From the NCBI GenBank assembly GCA_964371695.1, contig CAYJOG010000190.1, positions 1 through 5,999 on the forward strand: a DNA stretch of 5,999 nt. Reading direction: 5' to 3'. A program made the position numbers and the translations under genes. Position 1 is the stretch's first letter; every line of letters begins with the position of its first letter. Shown one piece after another: positions 1 to 5,480 of this stretch. Below the pieces are notes generated by a model. The model saw only the letters and a program-made list of their open reading frames with translations, searched no databases and was not told the origin of the DNA. Source of the DNA: CAYJOG01 sp964371695 [NCBI: uncultured bacterium]. Lineage in GTDB: Bacteria > CAYJOG01.

Positions 1-1681
1 CAATGGCCCCCTCCAGCCCCGCCGGGTCGGCCACGCGCTCGCCATAGGCCCCCATGGATCGGGCCAGCACGTCGAACTGTGTTTCGCCCAGGTCAGCGTT
101 GATGGTTTCGTCTGGCCCCAGAGATTTCATCACCAAGGTTTTGAGCGGACGCAGGGCGAACTGCTGGTTCATCTTCACCATGCCCCACTGGCGGTCGCAC
201 AGCACCAGATAAATCACCGGCAGTTTGTTGCGCACCGCTGTTTCGATTTCCTGCGGGTGAAACCCCATGGCCCCGTCGCCGATGATGCAATAAACCTGCC
301 GCTTGCCCACCGCCGCCTGCGCCCCCAGGGCCTGCGAAACACCGGCCCCCAACATGCCCATCTTGGCGGTGCCCAGCATGGTGTTGGTGTGGCGCACCTC
401 GTGAAAAAAGTTGGCCCAGATGGCGGTGTTGCCGCCGTCCACCACCACCACGCTGTCTTCGGGGAAAACCCGCTGACACACCGCCGCCACGTGGGCGGGG
501 TTCATGGGAGTGGCTTTGTCTTTGAGGTGTTTGTCCAGCTTGGCGCGGGTGGCGAGGCGTTCTTTTTTGATGCTGGCGACAAAGGCTTTTCTGTCTGCCG
601 CGCCCGATGGTTTGCGGCCACTCTGAAAGTGCTCCAGCAGCGCCGACATGAACACTTTTACGTCCGCCTGCACCGCCAGATCCGCAGACCGGTTGTTGCC
701 CAGGGTGGTGGCGTCGGTGTCCACCTGAATGAACTTCTGCTCGCCGGGGCGGCCCCAATAGGGGGCCTTGCCCCACCAGTCCGTCTCACCCATGCGCGAG
801 CCAAGGCACAACACGAGATCCGCCTGGGTGCGGGCCTTGTTCACCACTTCCACCAGGGGCATGGGCACGGCCACGTCCAGGCGTTCATCCAGCGCGGCGC
901 GGGCGCCCCAACTGGTGGTGACGGGGGCGTCCAGAAATTCCGCCAGGGCCTTCAGTTCTTCAAACGCCTGGGCGTGAATGACGCCCGAACCGACGTGAAT
1001 CAAGGGCTTTTTGGCCGAAGCGATGAGCTTGGCGGCTTTGGCCACCAGGGCGGGGTCAGGATGAAGCGGCGTGGTGACGCGGTAACTCGCCGGGGGCCGG
1101 AACCACGCCGCGTTGGGGTCGTAATCGCCGTTGATGATGCTTTCGGGCACATCCAGATGCACCACGCCGGGGCGGCCCTCAAAGCTCGCCCGCAGGGCCT
1201 GACGCATGAGTTCGGCCACGCGGTCGGGGCTGGGCACGGTCACGCTCAGTTTGGTCATGGGGCGCGTGACTTCGGTGTGGGGAAAATACTGATAAGCCCC
1301 GCCCCGGTCGGGATGCACAATGCCCACCCGTCGGCAACTGGTGATGAGCAACACCCGGTTGCCCTCGGCGTTTTCCACCGCCACGCCGGGCAGGATGTTG
1401 GCCACCCCCGGCCCGTTGCTGGCGATGCACACCCCCAGCTTGCCCGTGAGGCGGGCATAGGCCCCGGCCATGTGGGCGGCGCTGGTTTCATGCCGTGGCG
1501 TAATCAGGCGAATGCCGTTTTTTTCCAGCGTGGAATAAAGGCCGAAATAGGTGCCGTCGATGATGCCGAACACGTGTTTGACACCCTCGGCGGCCAACAT
1601 GCGGCTCAAGATTTCTCCGCCCTTGATGGTGTTGGAAGGCAGAACCTTCTTGTCGAGTCCGAGTTCCTTGACGATGCCCAT
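1..1681 (-). CDS. ThDP-dependent acetolactate-synthase-like enzyme (3' end cut off by window)
   Basis: The first 560 codons of a thiamine-diphosphate enzyme are visible; the C-terminus lies outside the window. Family members cleave or join carbon bonds next to a carbonyl (acetolactate synthase, 2-hydroxyacyl-CoA lyase, oxalyl-CoA decarboxylase and relatives) in the cytoplasm. The N-terminal pyrimidine-binding domain has FGIIDGTYFG (38-47) and the cofactor-activating glutamate Glu65 in PRHETSAAHMAGAYARLTG (62-80), followed by SNGPGVAN (88-95). A central domain covers roughly 200-350. The C-terminal diphosphate-binding domain has DGGNTAIWAN (415-424) and GDGAMGF (468-474). Where acetolactate synthases usually have Asn-Asn, this protein has Cys495-Asp496 before RQWGMVK. 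The ATG at 1681 is preceded by a strong ribosome site and promoter. The gene diverges from a tetR gene that probably represses it. The superfamily assignment is firm; the substrate is not determinable, and true IlvB is not favoured because no small-subunit gene is visible. Confidence 0.9.
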   Translation of the reverse strand, partial: MGIVKELGLDKKVLPSNTIKGGEILSRMLAAEGVKHVFGIIDGTYFGLYSTLEKNGIRLITPRHETSAAHMAGAYARLTGKLGVCIASNGPGVANILPGVAVENAEGNRVLLITSCRRVGIVHPDRGGAYQYFPHTEVTRPMTKLSVTVPSPDRVAELMRQALRASFEGRPGVVHLDVPESIINGDYDPNAAWFRPPASYRVTTPLHPDPALVAKAAKLIASAKKPLIHVGSGVIHAQAFEELKALAEFLDAPVTTSWGARAALDERLDVAVPMPLVEVVNKARTQADLVLCLGSRMGETDWWGKAPYWGRPGEQKFIQVDTDATTLGNNRSADLAVQADVKVFMSALLEHFQSGRKPSGAADRKAFVASIKKERLATRAKLDKHLKDKATPMNPAHVAAVCQRVFPEDSVVVVDGGNTAIWANFFHEVRHTNTMLGTAKMGMLGAGVSQALGAQAAVGKRQVYCIIGDGAMGFHPQEIETAVRNKLPVIYLVLCDRQWGMVKMNQQFALRPLKTLVMKSLGPDETINADLGETQFDVLARSMGAYGERVADPAGLEGAI

Positions 1682-1685
1682 GATG

Positions 1686-1692
1686 ACCTCCT
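1686..1692 (-). promoter_or_regulatory. Ribosome binding site of the ThDP-enzyme gene
   Basis: The minus strand reads AGGAGGT, a near-perfect anti-16S match, four bases before the ATG at 1681. It fixes the start of the ThDP enzyme. It also shows that the host uses classical Shine-Dalgarno initiation, in contrast to the other gene starts in the window, which lack one. Confidence 0.85.
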
Positions 1693-1710
1693 GGTGTTGT
1701 TGTTGAAAAG

Positions 1711-1739
1711 AAGATAACCCGGATTTTCCGACTTGTCAA
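1711..1739 (-). promoter_or_regulatory. Sigma-70-type promoter of the ThDP-enzyme gene
   Basis: On the minus strand a perfect TTGACA (1739-1734) is followed after exactly 17 bases by TATCTT (1716-1711, four of six consensus bases). A transcript would begin near 1704 and have a leader of about 23 bases containing the ribosome site. The upstream edge of the -35 box overlaps the first operator-like palindrome, so a repressor bound there would block RNA polymerase. Confidence 0.7.
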
Positions 1740-1766
1740 CCAATCGGTTTAACCGTTCGGTTTACA
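1734..1766. promoter_or_regulatory. Double operator-like near-palindrome between divergent genes
   Basis: A 33-bp imperfect palindrome is centred on 1750, with 13 of 16 base pairs symmetric. It contains two smaller dyads 13 bp apart: AACCAATCGGTT (1738-1749, imperfect) and AACCGTTCGGTT (1751-1762, perfect AACCG/CGGTT arms). AACCG-N2-CGGTT-type dyads are typical of TetR-family operators, and a TetR gene starts 34 bp away. Each dyad overlaps by two bases the -35 box of one of the two divergent promoters. Binding by the adjacent regulator is an inference. Confidence 0.7.
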
Positions 1767-1789
1767 CGGGGGTCGGGGGCCGCTACACT
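1761..1789 (+). promoter_or_regulatory. Promoter of the tetR-family gene, probably leaderless
   Basis: TTTACA (1761-1766) and TACACT (1784-1789) are separated by 17 bases and match the sigma-70 consensus at five and four of six positions. The start codon at 1796 lies six bases after the -10 hexamer, so transcription would begin at or beside the A of ATG. The -35 box overlaps the second operator dyad by two bases, which predicts autoregulation. Confidence 0.55.
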
Positions 1790-1795
1790 GCCCTC

Positions 1796-2470
1796 ATGGC
1801 CACGCGGCACACACGCAAGGAAAACCCCGACGCCGCCCGGCACATTTTGCAGGCCGCCGACGAACTGCTGGGCGAGCGGGGTTTTGACGGCGTGAGCGTG
1901 GCCGATATCGCCAGCCGGGCGGGCGTGAGCAAAATGATGGTGTTTTATTACTTCGGCAGCAAAGAGACCCTGTTTGAAAAAGTGCTGGAGCCTTATTACG
2001 CCGCTCACCTGAGCGCGCTGGAAGAAGCCTTTGCCCGCAAAGGCGCGCTTGAGGAACGCCTGCACGGACTGGTGGACGGTTATTTTGATTTCATCAATGA
2101 AAACCGGCGATACGCCCGGCTGACCCAGCAGATGGTGGCGGGCGACACCACCCACCACGCCCTGCTCCGGCGCAACATGGCCCCGTTTACCCAAGGCGTG
2201 TTGAAGCTGCTGAAAGAGGCCACGGCCCCCGATGGCCCTCTGGCGGCGCGGCAGTTTTTTGTGACGTTTTCGGGCATGGTCATCAACTATTTCACCTACG
2301 CGCCGGTGTTTGAGGGCCTGTGGAAAAAAGACCCCTTCTCACCCCAGGCCCTGGCCGAGCGTCGCGCCCACCTGCACTGGATGACCGACGCCATGCTGGC
2401 CAAACTGGCACAGGACAACGCCGCACCGACAAAACCCGCCAAGCCCCCGAAAAGAGGAAGGCAAGTGTGA
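1796..2470 (+). CDS. TetR/AcrR-family transcriptional regulator
   Basis: A 224-residue regulator of usual TetR-family length. The N-terminal DNA-binding domain spans about residues 12-60: the first helix includes AARHILQAADELLGERGF (13-30), then the helix-turn-helix ADIASRAGVSKMMVFYYF (36-53) and the characteristic GSKETLFEKVL (54-64). The rest is a helical ligand-binding/dimerisation domain with no recognisable ligand signature, ending in a Pro/Lys/Arg-rich tail (211-222). The frame stays open upstream to 1733, but that longer start would run through the operator and promoter and lacks family similarity; ATG 1796 places the domain normally. No Shine-Dalgarno is visible, consistent with a leaderless message. 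Divergent arrangement with the ThDP-enzyme gene, plus the operator-like dyads between them, suggests it represses that gene and itself. Its inducer may be a substrate or product of the enzyme (inference). Confidence 0.9.
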   Translation: MATRHTRKENPDAARHILQAADELLGERGFDGVSVADIASRAGVSKMMVFYYFGSKETLFEKVLEPYYAAHLSALEEAFARKGALEERLHGLVDGYFDFINENRRYARLTQQMVAGDTTHHALLRRNMAPFTQGVLKLLKEATAPDGPLAARQFFVTFSGMVINYFTYAPVFEGLWKKDPFSPQALAERRAHLHWMTDAMLAKLAQDNAAPTKPAKPPKRGRQV

Positions 2471-2485
2471 TGGCTTTTGTTTTAG

Positions 2486-2512
2486 CCGGACTGCCGCTTT
2501 CGCAAAAATGAC
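2486..2512 (-). repeat. Degenerate REP-like element, copy 1
   Basis: Read on the minus strand, these 27 bases align end to end with the widespread proteobacterial extragenic repeat of the form GTCATTCCCGCGAAAGC followed by GGGAATCCAG. The stem bases have been changed (TTTTTGCG in place of TCCCGCG, and GCAGT in place of GGAAT), so the hairpin is largely lost. The plus-strand stretch 2496-2519 matches copy 2 at 20 of 24 positions; all four differences are A/G transitions. Family membership is from memory of the consensus, not a search. Confidence 0.45.
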
Positions 2513-2572
2513 ACCGGGGGGCGAATAGGCATTTTTCTTTGTTGCCGATCCCCTTTGTTCCTGCGCCCCCGC

Positions 2573-2603
2573 TGTTCCCTCTCCCCAAAGGGGAGAGGGA
2601 ACA
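2573..2603. terminator. Strong 14-bp hairpin between convergent genes, possible terminator
   Basis: A perfect 14-bp stem (2573-2586 with 2590-2603, arm TGTTCCCTCTCCCC) closes an AAA loop. On the plus strand it is followed, after seven bases, by TCTTTTCTTTC, so it could act as an imperfect terminator for tetR. On the minus strand no T-run follows, so for acs it would act at most as an RNA 3'-end stabiliser. CCCTCTCCCC/GGGGAGAGGG hairpins also occur as dispersed extragenic repeats, so it may belong to that class. Confidence 0.55.
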
Positions 2604-2645
2604 ATGAGGTCTTTTCTTTCGCCAACCGCCAGCTTCCAACCTCCA

Positions 2646-2669
2646 GCTTTCGCGGGAATGACGCCGGGG
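2646..2669 (-). repeat. Degenerate REP-like half element, copy 2
   Basis: The minus strand reads GCGTCATTCCCGCGAAAGC, an exact match to the left half of the common extragenic repeat, but the complementary right half is missing and replaced by TGGAGGTTGG. It starts nine bases beyond the acs stop codon. Together with copy 1 it brackets a 127-bp segment holding a strong hairpin, suggesting decayed or rearranged extragenic repeats. Confidence 0.45.
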
Positions 2670-2677
2670 AAAAGATG

Positions 2678-4624
2678 CTACGCCTTGCCGTGGGCCAGTT
2701 TCTTGAGTACTTCGCGGTCTTCCAGCGTGGTGGTGTCGCCGGTGCTCTCGCGGCCCTCGGCCACGTCGCGCAGCAGGCGGCGCATGATTTTGCCGCTGCG
2801 GGTTTTGGGCAGGGCGTCGGCAAAATAAATGTCGTCGGGCCGGGCGATGGCGCCGATTTCTTCCGTCACGTGGGCGCGCAGTTCCTGGGCCAGTTTGCCG
2901 CTCTGTTTCTGGCTGGCCTTCAGCGTGACAAACGCCACCACCGCCTGGCCCTTGAGTGAATCCTGACGCCCCACCACGGCGGCCTCGGCCACACCGGGGT
3001 GGCTCACCAGCGCGCTTTCCACCTCCATGGTGCCCAGGCGGTGACCCGCCACGTTCAGCACGTCGTCCACGCGCCCCATGATCCAGAAATAACCGTCTTT
3101 GTCCTGGTGCGCGCCGTCTCCGGTGAAGTAAATGCCGGGGAACTTGGAGAAGTAGGTTTCTTTGTAACGGGCGTGGTCGTTGAAGATGGTGCGCAACATG
3201 CTGGGCCAGGGTTTTTCGATCACCAGCAGACCGCCCGTGCCCTTTTTCACCTTGTTGCCTTCTTCGTCCACAATGGCCGCCTCAATGCCCGGCAAGGGCA
3301 ACGTGGCGCTGCCCGGTTTGGTGGGTGTCACACCGGGCAACGGCGTGATGAGAATGCCGCCGGTTTCGGTCTGCCACCAGGTGTCCACGATGGGGCAACG
3401 CTCTTTGCCAATCACGCGGTGATACCACATCCACGCTTCGGGGTTGATGGGTTCACCCACGGTGCCCAGCAGGCGCAGGCTGGAGAGATCGAACTTTTTG
3501 GGGTGCTGGTCTCCCCAGCGCATGAAGGCGCGGATGGCCGTGGGGGCGGTGTAGAACACACTCACGCCGTGGCGCTGGATGATCTCCCAGAATCGCCCCG
3601 GATGGGGATGGTTGGGCGCGCCTTCGTACATCACCGACGTGGCCCCGTTGCCGAGAATGCCATAGACCACATAACTGTGGCCTGTCACCCAGCCCACGTC
3701 GGCGGTACACCAATAGGTGTCGTCGGGTTTCAGGTCAAACACCCAGCGGCTGGTGAGGGTGACATAAACCGCATAGCCCCCCGTGGTGTGCACCACGCCC
3801 TTGGGTTTGCCGGTGCTGCCGCTGGTGTAGAGCACAAACAGGGGGTGTTCCGAGTCCAGCGCCTTGGGGGCGACAAAATCCTTGGCATCCGCCACGGCGT
3901 CGTGCCACCAGATGTCCCGGCCCGCGTGCATTTTCACCTTGTTGTGGCAGCGGCGAAAAACCACCACATGCTCCACGGTGTGGCCCTTTTTCTTGAGGGC
4001 TTCGTCCACGTTTTCCTTCAGCGGCACCACCGCGCCGCGCCGCCAGCCCCCGTCGGCGGTGATGATGAGACGGGCGCGGGCGTCGTCGGCCCGGTCGCGG
4101 ATGGCGTTGGCGCTGAAGCCGCCGAAAATCACGCTGTGGGTGGCCCCGATGCGCGCACAGGCCAGCATGGCGATGGCCGCCTGGGGGCACATGGGCATGT
4201 AGATCACCACGCGGTCTTTGGGTTTGATGCCCAGCTTGAGCAGGGCGTCGGACATGCGGCACACCTGCCGCAGCAACTCGCGGTAGGTGTAAATCTCCAC
4301 GTCGCCCGGCTCGCCTTCAAAAATCAGCGCCGCCTTGTTGCCCAGCCCCGCCGCCACGTGGCGATCCAGGCAGTTATAGGAGAGGTTGAGCTGTCCACCC
4401 ACATACCACTGGGCGTCCGTCCCCTTCACGTTCAGCACCTTTTTAAAGGGCTTCACCCAATCCACCACGTGGGCCATGTCGCCCCAATAACGCTCCGGGT
4501 TTTCGTGGGCCAGTTTGCTCAGCCGGGCATATTCCGCAGGCCCCAGATTGGCCTGTTTGGCAAACTCCCTGGCGGGTTTGAAGACACGGGTTTCGTGAAG
4601 AATACTTTCGATGGCGGTGGACAT
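2678..4624 (-). CDS. acs: Acetyl-CoA synthetase (AMP-forming)
   Basis: A complete 648-residue protein, close to the 652 of the E. coli enzyme. It activates acetate with ATP to acetyl-AMP and then forms acetyl-CoA in the cytoplasm. The ATP-binding P-loop is [11 protein letters not shown] (266-276). The acetate-pocket/adenylation motif is [10 protein letters not shown] (414-423), whose tryptophans fit a small acyl substrate. TGD (501-503) contacts the ribose. The hinge region is [16 protein letters not shown] (517-532). The C-terminal PKTRSGK (606-612) holds Lys612, the catalytic lysine that protein acetyltransferases modify and sirtuins restore in this family. All motifs are intact. The family's usual N-terminus ([15 protein letters not shown]) supports ATG 4624, which lies only six bases from a perfect TATAAT and has no Shine-Dalgarno. 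The gene appears monocistronic, with a tRNA terminator upstream and a convergent tetR downstream. Confidence 0.97.
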   Translation of the reverse strand: MSTAIESILHETRVFKPAREFAKQANLGPAEYARLSKLAHENPERYWGDMAHVVDWVKPFKKVLNVKGTDAQWYVGGQLNLSYNCLDRHVAAGLGNKAALIFEGEPGDVEIYTYRELLRQVCRMSDALLKLGIKPKDRVVIYMPMCPQAAIAMLACARIGATHSVIFGGFSANAIRDRADDARARLIITADGGWRRGAVVPLKENVDEALKKKGHTVEHVVVFRRCHNKVKMHAGRDIWWHDAVADAKDFVAPKALDSEHPLFVLYTSGSTGKPKGVVHTTGGYAVYVTLTSRWVFDLKPDDTYWCTADVGWVTGHSYVVYGILGNGATSVMYEGAPNHPHPGRFWEIIQRHGVSVFYTAPTAIRAFMRWGDQHPKKFDLSSLRLLGTVGEPINPEAWMWYHRVIGKERCPIVDTWWQTETGGILITPLPGVTPTKPGSATLPLPGIEAAIVDEEGNKVKKGTGGLLVIEKPWPSMLRTIFNDHARYKETYFSKFPGIYFTGDGAHQDKDGYFWIMGRVDDVLNVAGHRLGTMEVESALVSHPGVAEAAVVGRQDSLKGQAVVAFVTLKASQKQSGKLAQELRAHVTEEIGAIARPDDIYFADALPKTRSGKIMRRLLRDVAEGRESTGDTTTLEDREVLKKLAHGKA

Positions 4625-4630
4625 GGGCGG

Positions 4631-4636
4631 ATTATA
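4631..4636 (-). promoter_or_regulatory. acs -10 box (perfect TATAAT)
   Basis: The minus strand reads TATAAT at 4636-4631, six bases before the ATG at 4624, so the transcript would start at or beside the initiator codon. No recognisable -35 box lies 16-18 bases upstream; the expected position (about 4654-4659) falls inside a palindrome. A strong -10 with no -35 suggests activator dependence or regulation through that palindrome. Confidence 0.6.
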
Positions 4637-4647
4637 AGAGATTCGGG

Positions 4648-4661
4648 CAAAACTGGTTTTG
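4648..4661. promoter_or_regulatory. Candidate operator at the acs -35 position
   Basis: CAAAACTGGTTTTG consists of two perfect 6-base inverted arms around TG. Its centre is about 30 bases upstream of the predicted acs start, on the expected -35 position, where a bound protein would meet RNA polymerase. It could instead be a chance A/T-rich dyad; no binding protein can be named. Confidence 0.35.
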
Positions 4662-4677
4662 TTGGCGACTCTTACTC

Positions 4678-4701
4678 AAAAAGCAGGGCCGCAGGCCCCG
4701 C
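4678..4701 (-). terminator. Rho-independent terminator of the tRNA-Pro/repeat transcript
   Basis: Read on the minus strand, GCGGGGCC-TGC-GGCCCTGC forms an 8-bp stem with a 3-base loop, followed at once by TTTTT (4682-4678). The third pair is G·U in the minus-strand RNA but would be a mismatch in the plus-strand RNA, which supports the minus orientation. It ends transcription from the tRNA and repeat array before the acs promoter. Confidence 0.8.
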
Positions 4702-4707
4702 CTTGAA

Positions 4708-4729
4708 CCCCCCTTTGGTTTATGGGGGG
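4708..4729 (-). other. G/C hairpin at the end of the repeat array
   Basis: CCCCCC (4708-4713) and GGGGGG (4724-4729) form a 6-bp all-GC stem around a 10-base A/T-rich loop. It sits directly after the last tRNA-tail copy and just before the terminator in the minus-strand transcript. It might protect or define the RNA 3' end; there is no direct evidence of function. Confidence 0.5.
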
Positions 4730-4730
4730 C

Positions 4731-4870
4731 TGTCGGGGCGACAGGATTTGGCCTTCTTGGCCTCGCCCTCCTGGCTCGGCCAGCCGGGCCAGCCTGCGCC
4801 GCTTTCGGCCCATCCTGGGCCTCACCGCTTTGCGGACGCGGCTCCGGTTCAAATCCTGTCTTATGAAATT
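4731..4870 (-). repeat. 140-bp tandem repeat unit, tRNA-distal copy
   Basis: This unit is identical over all 140 bases to the next one. In the minus-strand reading it begins with AATTTCATAAGACAGGATTTG, carries about 100 bases of very GC-rich sequence with small perfect hairpins (CCGC-AAA-GCGG and GGCCCA-GGA-TGGGCC), and ends in a 20-base copy (4750-4731) of the tRNA-Pro 3' end. An 11-bp perfect inverted repeat, GACAGGATTTG (4740-4750) with CAAATCCTGTC (4850-4860), would close most of the unit into one long folded RNA. Confidence 0.95.
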
Positions 4871-5010
4871 TGTCGGGGCGACAGGATTTGGCCTTCTTGG
4901 CCTCGCCCTCCTGGCTCGGCCAGCCGGGCCAGCCTGCGCCGCTTTCGGCCCATCCTGGGCCTCACCGCTTTGCGGACGCGGCTCCGGTTCAAATCCTGTC
5001 TTATGAAATT
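4871..5010 (-). repeat. 140-bp tandem repeat unit, tRNA-proximal copy
   Basis: Second perfect copy of the 140-bp unit, directly abutting the tRNA-Pro 3' end. The repeat period continues for another 20 bases (5011-5030) into the tRNA gene itself, so the array has 2.14 units and its tRNA-side edge is the tRNA tail. Within it GGTTCAAATCCTGTC (4986-5000, plus strand) is the exact reverse complement of 5020-5034 in the tRNA. The complete lack of differences implies a recent duplication or active homogenisation. Confidence 0.95.
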
Positions 5011-5012
5011 TG

Positions 5013-5086
5013 TCGGGGCGACAGGATTTGAACCTGCGACCCCCTGCTCCCAAAGCAGGTGCGCTACCAGGCTGCGCTACACCCCG
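5013..5086 (-). tRNA. tRNA-Pro (anticodon UGG)
   Basis: Read on the minus strand, a 74-base cloverleaf starts CGGGGTG (5086-5080) and ends CGCCCCG plus discriminator A (5013). The D-arm stems are GCGC/GCGC. The anticodon stem CCTGC/GCAGG encloses TTTGGGA, giving anticodon TGG. The T-loop is TTCAAAT with stem GCAGG/CCTGT. The CCA tail is not encoded: the next bases are CAAAT. UGG is the wobble-reading proline tRNA, often essential. Upstream, a weak -10-like TAAAGT (5106-5101) lies 14 bases before the mature 5' end, with no clear -35. The 3' side runs straight into the 140-bp repeats, so tRNA 3' processing must separate them. Confidence 0.96.
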
Positions 5087-5143
5087 AAATGTTTGTCATG
5101 ACTTTAAAGCCGTTCACCACGCTTTCTGCCATTTTTCAGGCTA
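5087..5143. other. Short leader between the nucleotidyltransferase gene and tRNA-Pro
   Basis: This 57-bp A/T-richer gap must hold the tRNA promoter if the tRNA is not co-transcribed with the upstream HEPN/nucleotidyltransferase genes. Only the weak -10 candidate TAAAGT is visible. A 6-bp stem (TCCCAC 5149-5154 with GTGGGA 5162-5167) overlaps the end of the upstream gene without a T-run, so no intrinsic terminator separates them. Confidence 0.4.
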
Positions 5144-5476
5144 TCACATCCCACCTGGGTCGTGGGACAGCATTTCCGGATAGATACACACACCTTCGCG
5201 GGCGATTTTTTCCTTCAGCCGGGTGTTGTGAATGCGGTCAGCGCGGACCACATCGAACTCGTAGATAAGGGGAGCCTCGTCCAGGGCGTCGGTGAGATCC
5301 AACCATTGGTCGGCGGTGGCGTCTGGCGCTGAAATGGCAAGGTCGATATCCGAAGCGCGCCGGGCGTGGCCAGTGGCGCGGGAACCAAAAACGCGCACTT
5401 CACGCACCCATGGAAAACGGCCAAAGGTGTGCCGGAGTGCGGCGAGGTCCTGGTCACGCAGGGCGAGTCGCTTCAT
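5144..5476 (-). CDS. Minimal nucleotidyltransferase (MntA/HI0073-like), putative antitoxin
   Basis: A 110-residue minimal nucleotidyltransferase of the pol-beta superfamily. The active-site signature GS-X10-D-X-D is exact: Gly31-Ser32, then Asp43 and Asp45 in SDIDLAI (42-48). A third acidic residue, Asp75 in YEFDVV (72-77), completes the metal site. In HepT-MntA pairs such a protein neutralises the HEPN partner by adding AMP groups to it; in HI0073/HI0074 it forms a complex whose substrate is unknown. It starts four bases after the stop of the HEPN gene, with no clear Shine-Dalgarno, so translation is probably coupled. The start MKRLALRDQDL at 5476 is chosen because the longer open frame upstream overlaps the HEPN gene in a non-coding-looking frame. 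The fold is firm; the antitoxin role is inferred from context. Confidence 0.9.
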   Translation of the reverse strand: MKRLALRDQDLAALRHTFGRFPWVREVRVFGSRATGHARRASDIDLAISAPDATADQWLDLTDALDEAPLIYEFDVVRADRIHNTRLKEKIAREGVCIYPEMLSHDPGGM

Positions 5477-5480
5477 GGTT

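Larger units (their letters stand above)
2471..2677. other. Convergent intergenic region, repeat-rich, no gene
   Basis: This 207-bp gap separates the converging ends of tetR and acs. It contains two copies of a 24-base REP-like half element and one strong hairpin (listed separately). Short open frames here run into the neighbouring genes in wrong frames and show no coding character. Confidence 0.7.

Noticed and set aside
257-1717. 486-codon open frame on the plus strand
   Set aside because: It lies antisense to the ThDP enzyme, which has all family motifs, a ribosome site and a promoter. The plus frame is His/Gly-rich without recognisable domains and arises from third-position G/C bias.
1733-1795. 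N-terminal extension of the tetR product by 21 residues
   Set aside because: It would be encoded by the operator and promoter sequence, has no similarity to the TetR N-terminus, and lacks a ribosome site.
4846-4880. Second, plus-strand tRNA suggested by GGTTCAAATCCTGTC
   Set aside because: The T-stem would have two mismatches (TCCGG against CCTGT) and no matching acceptor or anticodon arm is found upstream; it is only an inverted T-arm fragment.
4731-5030. CRISPR array
   Set aside because: There are only two full units, the whole 140 bp is identical including what would be spacers, and the shared edge is a tRNA tail. No cas genes are present.
4676-5053. 125-codon Arg-rich minus-strand frame through the repeats (recalling the protamine-like Tpr of the E. 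coli tyrT repeats)
   Set aside because: It would start at a TTG inside the tRNA anticodon loop. The two repeat copies are read in different frames because 140 is not a multiple of three, so protein sequence is not conserved between units. The resemblance to Tpr is only in basic composition.
2999-5101. 700-codon open frame on the plus strand
   Set aside because: It is antisense to acs for most of its length and then runs through the 140-bp repeats and the tRNA. The His/Gly/Val-rich composition is the usual antisense image of a GC-rich gene, with no domain signature, while acs on the other strand is unambiguous.
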